Assembly: GCF_016920785.2 (NCBI RefSeq)
Contig: NW_024609846.1
Coordinates: forward strand, 92,894,888-92,958,887
Source: Ixodes scapularis
Taxonomy: Eukaryota; Arthropoda; Arachnida; Ixodida; Ixodidae
Reading direction: 5' to 3'
DNA: 64,000 nt
A model generated the notes under the pieces. The model saw only the letters and a program-made list of their open reading frames with translations, was not told where the DNA came from and made no database searches. The stretch's first letter is position 1. Each line of letters begins with the position of its first letter. Below are positions 25,401 to 33,331 of the stretch, piece by piece. A program made the translations under genes and the position numbers.

Positions 25401-28400
25401 GAGCATGAGGAGGGCAGTGCGTTGAGGCCCCCGAAGAGATTCGTGAGCTTTGTGAAACTGATGCCACAGTCTTTTCCAACGACGCCTAGACGTACCGCGA
25501 GTTCGTTCTCTCGAAACTTGCCAATTGATAGTGAGTGCGGTGTCGCGACGATGTCTCCGCAAGTCGAACAGCTAACAACAAACTGAAGATTGGTGCCAAT
25601 TTCTTCTCGCAAGCTCAGTAGTTTTCCGTGGCACTTGAGGCAGAGTAAAATCGCAACAAGAGTCTGCATGGCGAACACATTGAGGAGCCGTTCAGGGGCT
25701 TTTCAACGGGAGCGTCTTTCAGCTGCAGGTCGTCCGTAATCCCCGCGTTGAAATCGTGCAGGCTGAGCTTCCTCTCGAACGTGGTCAGCACATCAGATTC
25801 GGAGATGAAGCTGTAGGCTCCGTTGTCCGCCAAGCACCAGTTGAGCTTGAAGATCGTGACGAGAGCGGCGGAGATGGCGACGATGGTGCCGGCGGAGACG
25901 GGTCCCCGTCCGCCAGCCCTTTGTTTCCGCCGTTGAGAACGCCGGCCAAAGCTACTGCGAGTACTAACTTTGGAAGCAGGCATTTCTTGGCAGAAAAACT
26001 ACCGGGAACAAAGAGGGAAAACGAATCTAAACAGCGGCGAACTAGCGATACGATCAGAAGCGAAAGAAGCTGCCGATAGCGCGCGCAGGTGGCCAATCGT
26101 GAGCCCTGTTTCGGGTCACAACCAATGGGATTGCTGGTATCATAGTTCCCGTGTTTTTTCTGCTTGTATGTACGGGGTTCTCCTGGTTCTCCCGGGACAC
26201 AGATAGCCTCAAACGTAGCAAGCTTCTATGGGCAAAAACTAGAAGAAACTGCGCTTCTAACGGGGGTAAGATATCTCGGCTGCGTGGAACGAGCGCGGAG
26301 TAGGCCTAATTTGAAAATGCCGAACTTCGCCGTCTGCTCGCTCGGCGGGTCGCCGCGCGCGGCCGCGAGCTTGCCGAAAATAATTTTTTGCGAAATAAAT
26401 GCTCCGCATTTATAAATAAAACTTTCTGAAACTATGCTTCAGAACATAGTGAAACCAAATATAATATTTTTTGAAAATGCATTTTTTCGGAAAAAAAATG
26501 GAATTTCGGGACCGTATCCCCCCTTAAACTGAAAGTCATCACGCTGGCAGGAAAAGATAATTGAGCAGCACTGCGTTGCCTCGCAATCCCAGTGACCCGA
26601 TAAGCTCGCAAAGTGTTTGGAAGACGACCCTCGCAGAGGCGACGGTTGCGCACTTCTACAAATGCGAGAGGTGCAGCACTTCAAACGATTCATACGGAAG
26701 CAATGATTATCTCTGTGGCAGTGAAGAACCATCGTTGGACTCTTAACAACAGCGACTGGTGCACGGTATCTATTTTTGTGCTGGCGTGCATTTCTTAAAT
26801 CTGTTCTATGAGGTATGTGTTGAACTTCATTCTTTTACCTGCGAGGTAGAATCGGCAGTAGTACACTTTTTTGAATATCTGGGAGCTAAGTATGCCTGCG
26901 CATTAGGATCAAGCAAACATGGTATTTGTTGTGGTGGTGGTGTTTTCCGAGCAAGTGGGACGGCATCTGACACCCCCCTCCCCCGTTTTGTGCAGTGCTC
27001 TGTGGGACATAGAGACTGGCCAGCAGTGCACATCGTTCACGGGACACACCGGAGACGTCATGTCCCTCTCGCTGTCCCCCGACTTCCGAACCTTCGTGTC
27101 GGGGGCGTGTGATGCCTCTGCCAAGGTGGGTCCTACTCTTTTTCTCTTTTTTTTGCTTCTTAGCAGCATTGTTGGGTAGGGAGACAGGGATCGAAGGCCT
27201 TGCTGCCCGATGGAGCCCCAAACCCCCAAGCAGTTGAAACCAGTGTGGCACGGGTTCTCCACCCGGATTCCTAGGAACTGGGCTGTCGCAAATTTTTGTC
27301 AAACCTCGGGGTTCGTGCTCTTAGCCAAGTTCGAAAGAGTTTGACTTGTTGTAGACATTGTTGCATTACAACAGGGGTTCTCAAACTTTTTGGTCCCCCA
27401 GAACCCCAGGGAGCTTGAAAAAGTGCCGCGGAACCCCCCTTCCCCCTCCATATTTGTTGATTGAGAAGCAGCACAAGCACTAATGTAGGCTATTTCGCTT
27501 GTGTTCTTTTTCATATAGTCGAGGCCACTTATAATGGCCCCACTTAACGAACGAGACTGCATCTTGCTAAGAGGGGAGGGATGTAATGTAGGGACAAGGT
27601 TCACTTTTTTCTCTGTGCTTTGTGGACTTCATGTTTTCAGTTGTCAACCCATTATACACATGTTATCGGGAAAGCAAGGTAAAACCTACCAGTCGTGACT
27701 TAGGCAGCAATGTGTCCGGCTCATGTCATCAGAACAATGTTGCGTTTGTAAAGCACCTGCGGGCCGGCTTCATCTGTTCTGCTCTGCCCGGATTTCGGGT
27801 TGAACAGAGTTCATCTGTTCTGCCCGATTCAGCATATCACTAATCAAGCTTTTAACCTTTTCCTTCACATTCATGTATTAGTCTCTTGTTGGTTTATTTT
27901 TCTGGAAACTAGTGTATCGGGTATAGCCATGGACTATGGTAATGTTTTTTGTACATCAGTTCAGTCATTTCGGCACCGACCATGATCCGATACATAGGAG
28001 TTTGTAAAAAGTCCCACAATTCAGGCTCAAACCCTCGTAGTCCTCAAAGTGGCCCAATACCACTGTGTCATCGGTTGTGTGCTATGGGGGAAACGTCTGT
28101 ATCATAATATTAAGCAAAAATTACAGAAACCGGCAACACAGCTGCGTGTGTGTTGCGTCAGCGCCCCCCATCTGCCGAGAGGAGTGGATGATCTCTAAAT
28201 TTCGCTGTTCACACATTCGAAATTATAGCGCACTCCAAACAAACGTTCCGGGCTTCGACTTTGTTCTCATCGCACACCTCTTCTATGTTTTGCATTTGTC
28301 ATTGTTTGGCATTTGTCATTTCGAACTGGAACGGCTTCCGGTGGGATGTGGCTAGCCCATGATCATACTTAGCTCATACATGAGGTCGTTCGTAATTCTA

Positions 28401-31400
28401 ATTAACTCTACCTTTGGTTCGTCACCGAGCTCCTGGCTTTGGCTGGCAACCCATGGATCGCATTCAACTCGGTAGGCCTACAGAGCATCTCGCCATCACA
28501 AAATGCTTACCGGTGACGTCGGTGCTCGCGCGTTTTTATCACTGTGTTGCCACCGGACGTTGAGCTGTTTTTGCTCGATCGAATTAAAATGTGATGCTCT
28601 AATATTTCTGGCTATTACTCATTCCCCAAGTAGCCTGAACCACTGATGAGGTACTGGCATAAATGGGTCAGAAGCCAAAATGTCTTTAGAGGGCCCTTTC
28701 AAAGATGGTCGGGTTGTCCAAAATAATTCTCAATTGTCCGTTGGGGGTTCTCCTCTATCTAGCACATCAACCCCAAAGTTTTTGTTGGAATGTGAATGTA
28801 AACTGTGTAAGCTCTTCACCCGAATGCCGAATTATTTTTTTATTGCGGGGGCCCTCGTCTGATTGCAAATTGCTTTCTGCCACACAGCTATGGGACGTCC
28901 GCGATGGCATGTGCAAACAGACATTCCCAGGGCACGAGTCGGACATCAATGCAGTGACGGTAAGTTTTGTTGCAGCGCTACTCGCTCTTTGCTGCGCACT
29001 CTGCATGTCCAATTGGAAAAGGATGCTTCACTACACTCTGATGCAGGTTAAGAAAAGCCTCCCAGGAACTGCGGGAGGAGCTTTTCCCACTCTTGTTAAC
29101 CTGCAACAGGGTATAGGCAAGAGGACCTCGTGCTTTAGCGTTTCTACGAAAAAAAACAAGATTAGAAGGGCGGAGAGGCCGTTTAGTCGTCCCCCCTCTG
29201 GCACGAGCTTTCTACCTTCGACAACGCTTTGGCAACCCACGAGCCGGCTAAGTACGGTGTAAGGCATCCAGCACGTGCCCGAGGCCAGGTGTTGGACGCC
29301 CCGCCGTCCTTGTCCCATCGGTGTAGTGCCGGTTCTTGTACGTCGTTCGGCGGCGGCCAGTGTGGGGCAAAAACCGGACAAGTTTGGGACTTGCCTTCTC
29401 GCCAATCGAATGCGGCTCCCAGCTGAACGGTCCGTTGTGCGCCCGTGCTGGCATCTTGTAGGTGCGGTAAAAGAACTCTGCACTATGGCCTCATTATTTA
29501 TACTTCGCTCGACCTTGTGACGGACGGCGGAGGACGCTGCGAGGCCAGTTCCAATACGTGCAAAGACGTGCCTAAAAGCCAATCGGGCAAAAATAAGGGA
29601 TAAACGAACTACTAAAGTGCAAAAAAAAAAAAAGGGCGAAAATAAGGGATAAACTAACTTCTAAAGTGCAAAAAAAAAGAAAAAAAAAGAAATGGGGAAA
29701 AGTGCTAGTTTTAGATATTGTGACCTACGAATCTTGCGACTGCAGAGAGGGTCCACGAACCAAAGACGACTGTCCTTCCCTGTCAGCAATGTTTGCTTAT
29801 CTGCCGTCGTGGCTAAGTAACACCGTTCCTGCCGAGGTCAGCATTGAACAGTGCCCTGCAATTACTAAAAGGGGGCTATCTTGCCTTGTTCTTGAAAATA
29901 TCAAATTGCGCCAAAAATGGGGGGTTAGGCGTGTCTCGGGATAGTACGGTGGTCGCGTAATTCATTTGCGGCGCCGGATTGGTAGGAATGCCTCGTAGCT
30001 TCCGCTGCGGTTCGTCGCAAGGTGAAGGGGAGCGTGGGAAGTCGTTGACTCCCCGGGGAGCCACGCCGCGCGTCTGAGGAGCCCCTCCCTCCTGTTGCAG
30101 TTCTTCCCCAACGGGTATGCGTTTGCGACGGGGTCGGACGACGCGACGTGCCGCCTGTTTGACATGCGGGCGGACCAGGAGCTGGCCATGTACTCGCACG
30201 ACAACATCATCTGCGGCATCACCTCGGTGGCCTTCTCCAAGTCGGGGCGCCTGCTGCTGGCCGGCTACGACGACTTCAACTGCAACGTCTGGGACTCCAT
30301 GAAGGCCGAGCGCGCCGGTGAGACCCTCCGGACCCCAGACCTGTTCGTGCTTTTGGAGGGCGATCGACCGCTCGCGCGGGCAATCGGCAATTGAGCGGTT
30401 TGGCACACTGGGCTCTGAGGACGTGAAGCAAAAGCGCGCGCCGCAAGACCCGTGGATCTCGGGTTCAATCCCCACCTCTGCCCGATTCATTCTAAACAAA
30501 CGTTTAATCAGTGTGTGTTTGTGCATTGCTACCAGGTGATGCACCCCAAAGACTCTAGGTTAGCGGTGGCTAAACTTCTATATACGCCGTAAACCAGCGT
30601 CGTCATACCTCGATGTCGGACCGACCTTGCGCTATTTAGACGCGAACGTCCGATTTGGTCTTTTGACCGCCTACGACAAGAAAACGCATTGGCACCGTAC
30701 GTTGGGTAGCCCCAAAACAATTCTGATCGGGGTATACTAGACTGGAGGTTTTTCTATATTTTGCAAGACGAAATCTACGGAAGGTGGTTGCTAATAGTAT
30801 TGTCAAAATTATTTCAAGCCCACAATGAAAGAAGGACACTTAAAATATACCCTAAGATCCCGTAAGGATGCCCACCCAAAATGAAAAGATAAATGATGAA
30901 AAACATGGGGTGGGGCTATCTTTGAAGGTGCCACAGCAAAACTTTATCAAAAATTGATAAGCACGGGGGCACCCGCTACAAACCATGTGACGCGGGAACT
31001 GATACCGCAGATTGCGGACTTGGCAAATTCACGTTTCACGATGCAATAAACACGCTACAAACTCGTGCGTCACGGGAAAGGATACCGCAAGTGGCCGATC
31101 ATACTTACCGAGTTCTGCCATCAACGGAGCCGCTTGATGTGCTTCAGCATTCATCAACGCCAAAACCGACGCATAGCTAAGCATCTCCATGTAAACAAAT
31201 GGCAAAAGTGGCGGATGCTGTTCATTAACATGGCGGAACGTGGCTTGCGGTAAGGGAAAAGGCATTTAGTGGAACCGCCCTAAGCGTTTCAAAAGTACCA
31301 AGGCTGTGAAAGGAAGTAAAAAATGAAAAACGTTTGCAACTTCCTGTAATGCAGAATTAGAGCACAGCTCTTGAGGAGGAGGAGGGAAGGGTATGCCCCT

Positions 31401-32288
31401 CCTCCCGTCCCCTCCTCTCCTGCTCTCCTCCCATTTAGCGGAAAGATTTAGCTACATTTTCCGCTAAATTGGAATTTTTCCGCTTAATTGAGCGGGGAAA
31501 TTTTTCCGCTAAATATAGCAGATAAACTTGCCTCCTCCTTCTCCTCTCTCGTGACCCCCGTGACATTGTATGAGACGTCATTATGGGAACGTTCCATAAT
31601 GCAGCGAGCAGTTATGCCGACGGCGCTGCCGCTCAAGCGAGAAACAGGCGCCTAAAAACTGCACTCTAGAAAGAAAAAGGTTTATTTGCAGTGGTTAATA
31701 TTGCCAGGCAGGCTAGTGGAGAAAGGCATGTGCTACAGTTGCAATGGTGTCACGTGCGATAGTTGCAGTTCTGTTTCAGTCATGGTTGCCTATAATGACC
31801 TGCTCTTCTGCTGTTGCTCGAAAACAGATATAAAACGTTGGCTTTGATTCTAATCTAAAGGATTGCAACTGGGCAGCACAGGATGCGAAGCCAAGAAATT
31901 CGACAAGCGGAGTCATTCATTTGTCGGAAATAGGAATGTCACTAGCTTTTGTCCAACTTTGCGTTAGAAGTTAGATAGCAAACCTAGTCATATTCAACCT
32001 TCGGAAGGTTTGCGACATACTCTGTCAAAGCACCTGCCACTCGGACGGGTTGGCGCTTTCTCGCAGAACACTCGGGCCTTTTGAGTCTTCGGGGCAGTGT
32101 TGTACTGGTGCGCGCCATCTCTCGGGCAGTTGGAGTTGCTGCAGACGTTGCGGTGCGAGTCCGATTGTCCTCTCTGCGCAGGCGTCTTGGCGGGCCACGA
32201 CAACCGCGTGAGCTGCCTGGGTGTCACCGAAGACGGCATGGCCGTGGCCACGGGCTCTTGGGACAGTTTTCTCAAGATATGGAACTAG
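10281..32288 (+). CDS. GNB1: G-protein beta subunit (Gbeta1 / Gbeta13F type), six exons, N-terminal exon missing
   Basis: The joined exons 10281-10426, 14424-14717, 26996-27125, 28888-28959, 30101-30317 and 32182-32288 translate to 321 residues that line up with residues 20-340 of animal Gbeta1, ending at TAG. Every intron begins GT and ends AG, and the split codons (R68, C166, G306) are restored correctly. The product is a seven-bladed WD40 propeller that binds Ggamma and GDP-bound Galpha at the inner face of the plasma membrane and passes GPCR signals to effectors. WD signatures such as ALWDIETG, LWDVRDG and NVWD are visible. The N-terminal helix that pairs with Ggamma is only partly present, because the codons for residues 1-19 were not found between 1 and 10280. 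The exons are GC-rich and show no stops or frameshifts, so this looks like a functional gene. The Gbeta5 class is less likely given the length and near-identity to Gbeta1 blocks. Confidence 0.96.
11611..12618. mobile_element. TTAA-target DNA element, family TTAAAGGGGCCCTGCAA, copy 1 (right end truncated)
   Basis: It begins TTAAAGGGGCCCTGCAAGG and continues with sequence that is the reverse complement of 38780-39783, about 1 kb long. The last 13-16 bp of the right terminal repeat are missing, since homology stops near 12618 after ATATGATCGC. It is non-coding. The TTAA target and G-rich terminus suggest a piggyBac- or Kolobok-type non-autonomous element. It lies in the first intron present in the window. 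Confidence 0.75.
12619..14423. other. Intron sequence, AT-rich with homopolymers
   Basis: This intron segment has A and T runs, a G run (about 13087-13100) and one TGACGTCA palindrome at 12758. No exon or element with both ends was recognised. It ends at the acceptor of the second Gbeta exon. Confidence 0.4.
14424..14717 (+). CDS. GNB1: Gbeta exon: residues 69-165 (blades 1-3)
   Basis: The acceptor CCCTGCAG ends at 14423 and the donor GTGGGT starts at 14718. Recognisable blocks are LVSASQDGKL, the invariant HAIPLRSSWVMTCAYAP, ACGGLDNICSIY, REGNVRVSRELPGHTGYLS and DDNQIVTSSGD. The exon carries residues known in the family to contact Galpha and effectors. It ends with TG, which the next exon completes to TGT (Cys166). 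Confidence 0.96.
14718..15362. other. GNB1: Start of the 12.3-kb intron
   Basis: This is donor-proximal intron sequence with no other feature recognised. The exon's open frame runs on past the donor to 14847, but conservation stops exactly at the GT. Confidence 0.5.
15363..15406. repeat. 14-bp inverted repeat (stem-loop)
   Basis: TAACGTGCGGCAAC (15363-15376) is complementary to 15393-15406, apart from a possible end mismatch. It lies 150 bp from the broken end of the BEL/Pao copy and could be the terminus of an unrecognised element. Confidence 0.6.
15554..16690 (-). pseudogene. BEL/Pao reverse transcriptase remnant
   Basis: Two shifted frames are seen. 16688-16323 includes YMSHHAVFRPDSSTTKMRIL and FDASAKAPGCQSLNAALATG. 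16171-15554 includes LAATVKHHLVNV, the catalytic YVDD (16076-16087) and SARIFDPFGLLSPETISAK. The break between them is near 16240-16320. The RNase H domain begins (LHIFIDAS in another frame) and is cut off near 15553. The YVDD box is intact but the gene is broken. Confidence 0.85.
16829..17419 (-). pseudogene. BEL/Pao aspartic protease remnant (DUF1758-like)
   Basis: The frame starts TAQVWVDGRNRRRLARRLF, followed by DRGSQCSFVTEHLSREL, the usual protease core in which the family normally has D-S/T-G. Here the second catalytic-motif residue is Arg, so activity is unlikely. LVGADHYWRILSGEV and GPLVAVKTDFGWIL, typical of the end of this domain, follow. The frame runs to 16829 and ends before the RT. 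Confidence 0.75.
17420..18715 (-). pseudogene. BEL/Pao gag remnant with zinc knuckle
   Basis: The main frame (18450-17701) contains LPKLELQQFNGNRLDWLPFW and a long helical region like the DUF1759 gag domain of Pao elements. Upstream, a shifted frame (18699-18475) carries the charged N-terminal part (RRAHRALVTNANLAKEYQG). Downstream, in another frame, the cysteines of CRNRTLRCTTCNRRHITPLC form a zinc-knuckle-like motif. At least two frameshifts break the protein. In an intact element this region would coat the RNA in particles. Confidence 0.75.
18716..19193. other. CpG-rich flank of the BEL/Pao fragment
   Basis: The CpG-rich 18716-18950 part (with one TGACGTCA near 18845) may be the degraded 5' leader or LTR of the retroelement, but no second LTR copy or primer-binding site was found. 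The remainder is AT-rich and unassigned. Confidence 0.3.
19196..19383. mobile_element. TA-flanked pogo-like MITE
   Basis: The left end CAGTCAAAACTCGTTATAAC and the inverted right end (CTGTCTAAGCTTGTAATAAC on the other strand) are followed by ACAGACC on both sides. TA is present at 19194-19195 and 19384-19385. It is 188 bp and non-coding. The CTCGTTATAAC terminus is characteristic of pogo/Tigger elements. Confidence 0.65.
19386..21026. other. Intron sequence, unassigned, with a CpG-rich segment
   Basis: The sequence is mostly AT-rich. The 20450-20880 segment is CpG-rich with open frames on both strands, but none has a recognisable domain or conserved splice boundary, so no gene is called. Confidence 0.3.
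21028..21114. mobile_element. Tiny fold-back element with ACCCGCATATAATA-type ends
   Basis: GGACCCGCGTATGATACGAG near 21028 is answered, inverted, by TATTATATGCGGGTTTTTAC ending about 21114. This terminus recurs in mariner-type MITEs. It is very short and no target duplication was confirmed. Confidence 0.4.
21873..22406. repeat. Long inverted repeat, about 50-bp arms, 430-bp spacer
   Basis: The left arm (21873-21921) begins CTGTGCAGGTGAGTTATAC and ends GGAGGCTAAT. The right arm (22355-22406) is its inverted copy with a few indels. It looks like a fold-back or TIR element, but no target duplication was seen. Confidence 0.6.
22407..24783. other. Intron sequence with unrecognised minus-strand coding-like fragments
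   Basis: Minus-strand frames at 22498-22749 and 22623-22856 overlap in different phases and look like one broken protein (cysteines in CSITQCQRTRNC and SACCHEF). The family was not recognised; a decayed transposase is possible. The rest is AT-rich with poly-T and a G run near 22071. Confidence 0.3.
24784..26527 (-). mobile_element. TTAA-flanked DNA transposon with terminal repeat AAGGGGGGATAYGG
   Basis: The left end is TTAAGGGGGGATATGGCC at 24784 and the right end, read on the other strand, is TTAAGGGGGGATACGGTCC, closing at 26527. Both TTAA copies are present. The 1744-bp element carries a minus-strand transposase-like frame (25391-25983). It sits inside the 12.3-kb Gbeta intron. Confidence 0.75.
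25391..25983 (-). pseudogene. Transposase N-terminal fragment, zinc-ribbon type, frameshifted
   Basis: The first frame (25983-25615) starts MPASKVSTRSSFGRRSQRRK, a basic N-terminus. The overlapping second frame (25678-25391) has LCLKCHGKLLSLREEIGTN, then VVSCSTCGDIVATPHS and ENELAVRLGVVGKDCG. This C-x2-C ... C-x2-C ribbon followed by a small-residue segment resembles the N-terminal domain of Mutator-like transposases that are common in arthropod genomes. A +1/-1 shift near 25650 and an early end leave no DDE core. The family call is by eye. Confidence 0.45.
26528..26995. other. GNB1: End of the 12.3-kb intron
   Basis: No repeat ends or coding blocks were recognised. The pyrimidine tract at 26971-26995 leads into the acceptor. 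Confidence 0.4.
26996..27125 (+). CDS. GNB1: Gbeta exon: residues 167-209 (blade 4)
   Basis: The acceptor TTGTGCAG ends at 26995 and the donor GTGGGT starts at 27126. The first base completes Cys166. ALWDIETGQQ, FTGHTGDVMSLSLSP and FVSGACDASAK then follow, with both the WD and GH signatures of a blade. It lies 12.3 kb downstream of the previous exon, beyond several transposons. Confidence 0.95.
27372..27470 (+). mobile_element. Single hAT-like terminus, CAGGGGTTCTCAAACTTT
   Basis: CAGGGGTTCTCAAACTTTTT followed by GGTCCCCCAGAACCCC is a well-known terminus of non-autonomous hAT elements in animals. A matching inverted end was not found in the same intron, so this may be a solo end. Confidence 0.35.
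27471..28887. other. GNB1: Intron sequence
   Basis: No element with two ends and no exon was recognised apart from the terminus described at 27372. Confidence 0.4.
28888..28959 (+). CDS. GNB1: Gbeta exon: residues 210-233
   Basis: This 72-nt exon (24 codons) runs from the acceptor CCACACAG (ending 28887) to the donor GTAAGT (28960). It encodes LWDVRDGMCKQTF, then PGHESDINAVT, an almost invariant Gbeta segment. It is phase 0 at both ends, so skipping it would remove 24 residues without a frameshift. Confidence 0.95.
29585..29690 (+). repeat. A-rich tandem duplication, 49-bp period
   Basis: Two units, each GGGC(A/G)AAAATAAGGGATAAA then AACT...CTAAAGTGC and a poly-A run, start at 29585 and 29634. 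They resemble duplicated retroposon tails. The rest of the 28960-30100 intron holds no other recognised feature. Confidence 0.65.
30101..30317 (+). CDS. GNB1: Gbeta exon: residues 234-305 (blades 5-7)
   Basis: The acceptor CTGTTGCAG ends at 30100 and the donor GTGAGA starts at 30318. The exon encodes FFPNGYAFATGSDDATCRLF, RADQEL, YSHDNIICGITSVAFSKSGR and LLAGYDDFNCNVWD, all hallmark Gbeta blocks. It ends one base into the Gly306 codon, which the last exon completes. Confidence 0.96.
30387..30540 (+). repeat. tRNA-derived SINE-like fragment
   Basis: A perfect-looking B box, GGGTTCAATCCCC, lies at 30461-30473, with an A-box-like GAGCGGTTTGGC about 70 nt upstream. No full tRNA fold was obtained. 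It lies just after the fifth Gbeta exon found. Confidence 0.4.
30541..32181. other. GNB1: Last Gbeta intron with a short palindromic cluster
   Basis: Mostly unassigned. At 31434-31519 the word TTTAGCGGAAA and its complement TTTTCCGCTAAA recur, together with CCGCTTAATTGAGCGG, giving alternative hairpins next to a C/T-rich tract. Confidence 0.4.
32182..32288 (+). CDS. GNB1: Gbeta terminal coding exon: residues 307-340 and stop
   Basis: The acceptor CTGCGCAG ends at 32181. The exon encodes VLAGHDNRVSCLGV, then GMAVATGSWDSFLKIWN and TAG. The C-terminal LKIWN closes blade 7 by pairing with the N-terminal strand and is the normal end of this protein family. The 3' UTR follows directly. Confidence 0.96.
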
Positions 32289-33179
32289 GGCAAAGACAGC
32301 AACAACTGCAAGAGAAGGGAGGAGAGAAGGAAGAGGGAAATACCTCCTTTCCCTCCTTCCTCCCCCTCCCCGCTGCCTCCTCCACTGCACTCCCCGCCCC
32401 TCATCTCCCTCCCCCCCTCCCTCCCACACCCGGCCGTAAAGAGGAAAGGGAAGACAAAAAAAAATCACAGGAACCAAGGGGAGGGGAGGGGGGGCTCCTT
32501 CTCGGAAGTGGCGCGGCGCTTCTTCGTGTTGCACTGGACCAAGCTCTCTCTTTTTCCCCTTGCCCACAAACTCTTCCTTCTGTCTTATTCCTCTCTTTGC
32601 TGCCCTCTTCGTCGCACTCTTCGGTTAATTTTTCTGCATCCCCCTCTGTCGTCGGGATGGCTCTCGAGGATGAGCATTGCTTCCACTTAGAGGCCGGTTT
32701 TTCCTTTCCGGGGGATTGCGCCTTGAGCTTGGCGTTCCGGGGCGGCCCTTCGGGGCGTGCGTCGGCGTGTGTGTCGCAGGGCGAAAGGTTGTGTGCTTGA
32801 GCGTCACGCATGCGAGAAGCGGCGGGCCAGGCTCAGAGTCGAGAATCCATCGAAGTTTAGTCCCCGGCCCGACCGCCCCCCCACCCCGCGCTCCAATTTC
32901 TTTTTCTTGTTGTTGGAGAAAGAGAAAACGGAGACTGTCTGTCTGTGTCTTTTCTGCTGGGCACACCAGCTTTTAAATTCTCTAGTCACAGGTGCGTGCG
33001 TGCGTGTGTGCATGAGTGAACGAGCGTACGTGTGAGGAAAAGGCGTTCTCCCGTTGTCCCCCTCTTTCTTTCTTTTTTTTTTGTCCCGGCTGCCACACCT
33101 CTTCGACCCGTCGGCTCTCGGAGGTTGGCCGCGCACATTGTTTCCGACGAGACGAACAGGGACAAAGGGTACTGCTTTT

Positions 33180-33212
33180 TTTTTTTATATATATATATAT
33201 TATATATATCTG
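33180..33212. repeat. TA microsatellite in the 3' UTR
   Basis: Poly-T followed by TATATATATATATATT and TATATATATC. Similar TA/CA tracts occur at about 35047-35075 and 35717-35742. Confidence 0.8.
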
Positions 33213-33325
33213 GCCGTAGTTTGCCAAACTGCGAGCATATTTTCCAAAAAGGCACAGCCAGTTTGCCGGCCTGTTCCGCTCTTACTGCCTGTACTATTTG
33301 TGTCCTTTCTTGAGGAGGAGTTGGA

Positions 33326-33331
33326 AATAAA
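33326..33331 (+). other. Proximal poly(A) signal AATAAA
   Basis: An AATAAA lies about 1.04 kb after the Gbeta stop codon and is followed by a T/GT-rich stretch (TTACGTTTTTTGTTTC). It would give a short 3' UTR isoform. The call rests on motif and context only. Confidence 0.45.

Noticed and set aside
25756..26096. Plus-strand frame opposite the transposase fragment and an antisense proline-rich frame
   Set aside because: Shadow frames of the minus-strand transposase-like sequence.
30387..30540. A genuine tRNA gene at the B-box-like GGGTTCAATCCCC
   Set aside because: No acceptor stem, D-arm or anticodon arm could be drawn; called SINE-like instead.
29876..30544. 222-residue minus-strand frame
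   Set aside because: Antisense to Gbeta exon 30101-30317 and flanking intron; no domain.
32081..32800. 239-residue plus-strand frame over the last exon and 3' UTR
   Set aside because: It overlaps the Gbeta terminal exon in another frame and runs into low-complexity UTR.
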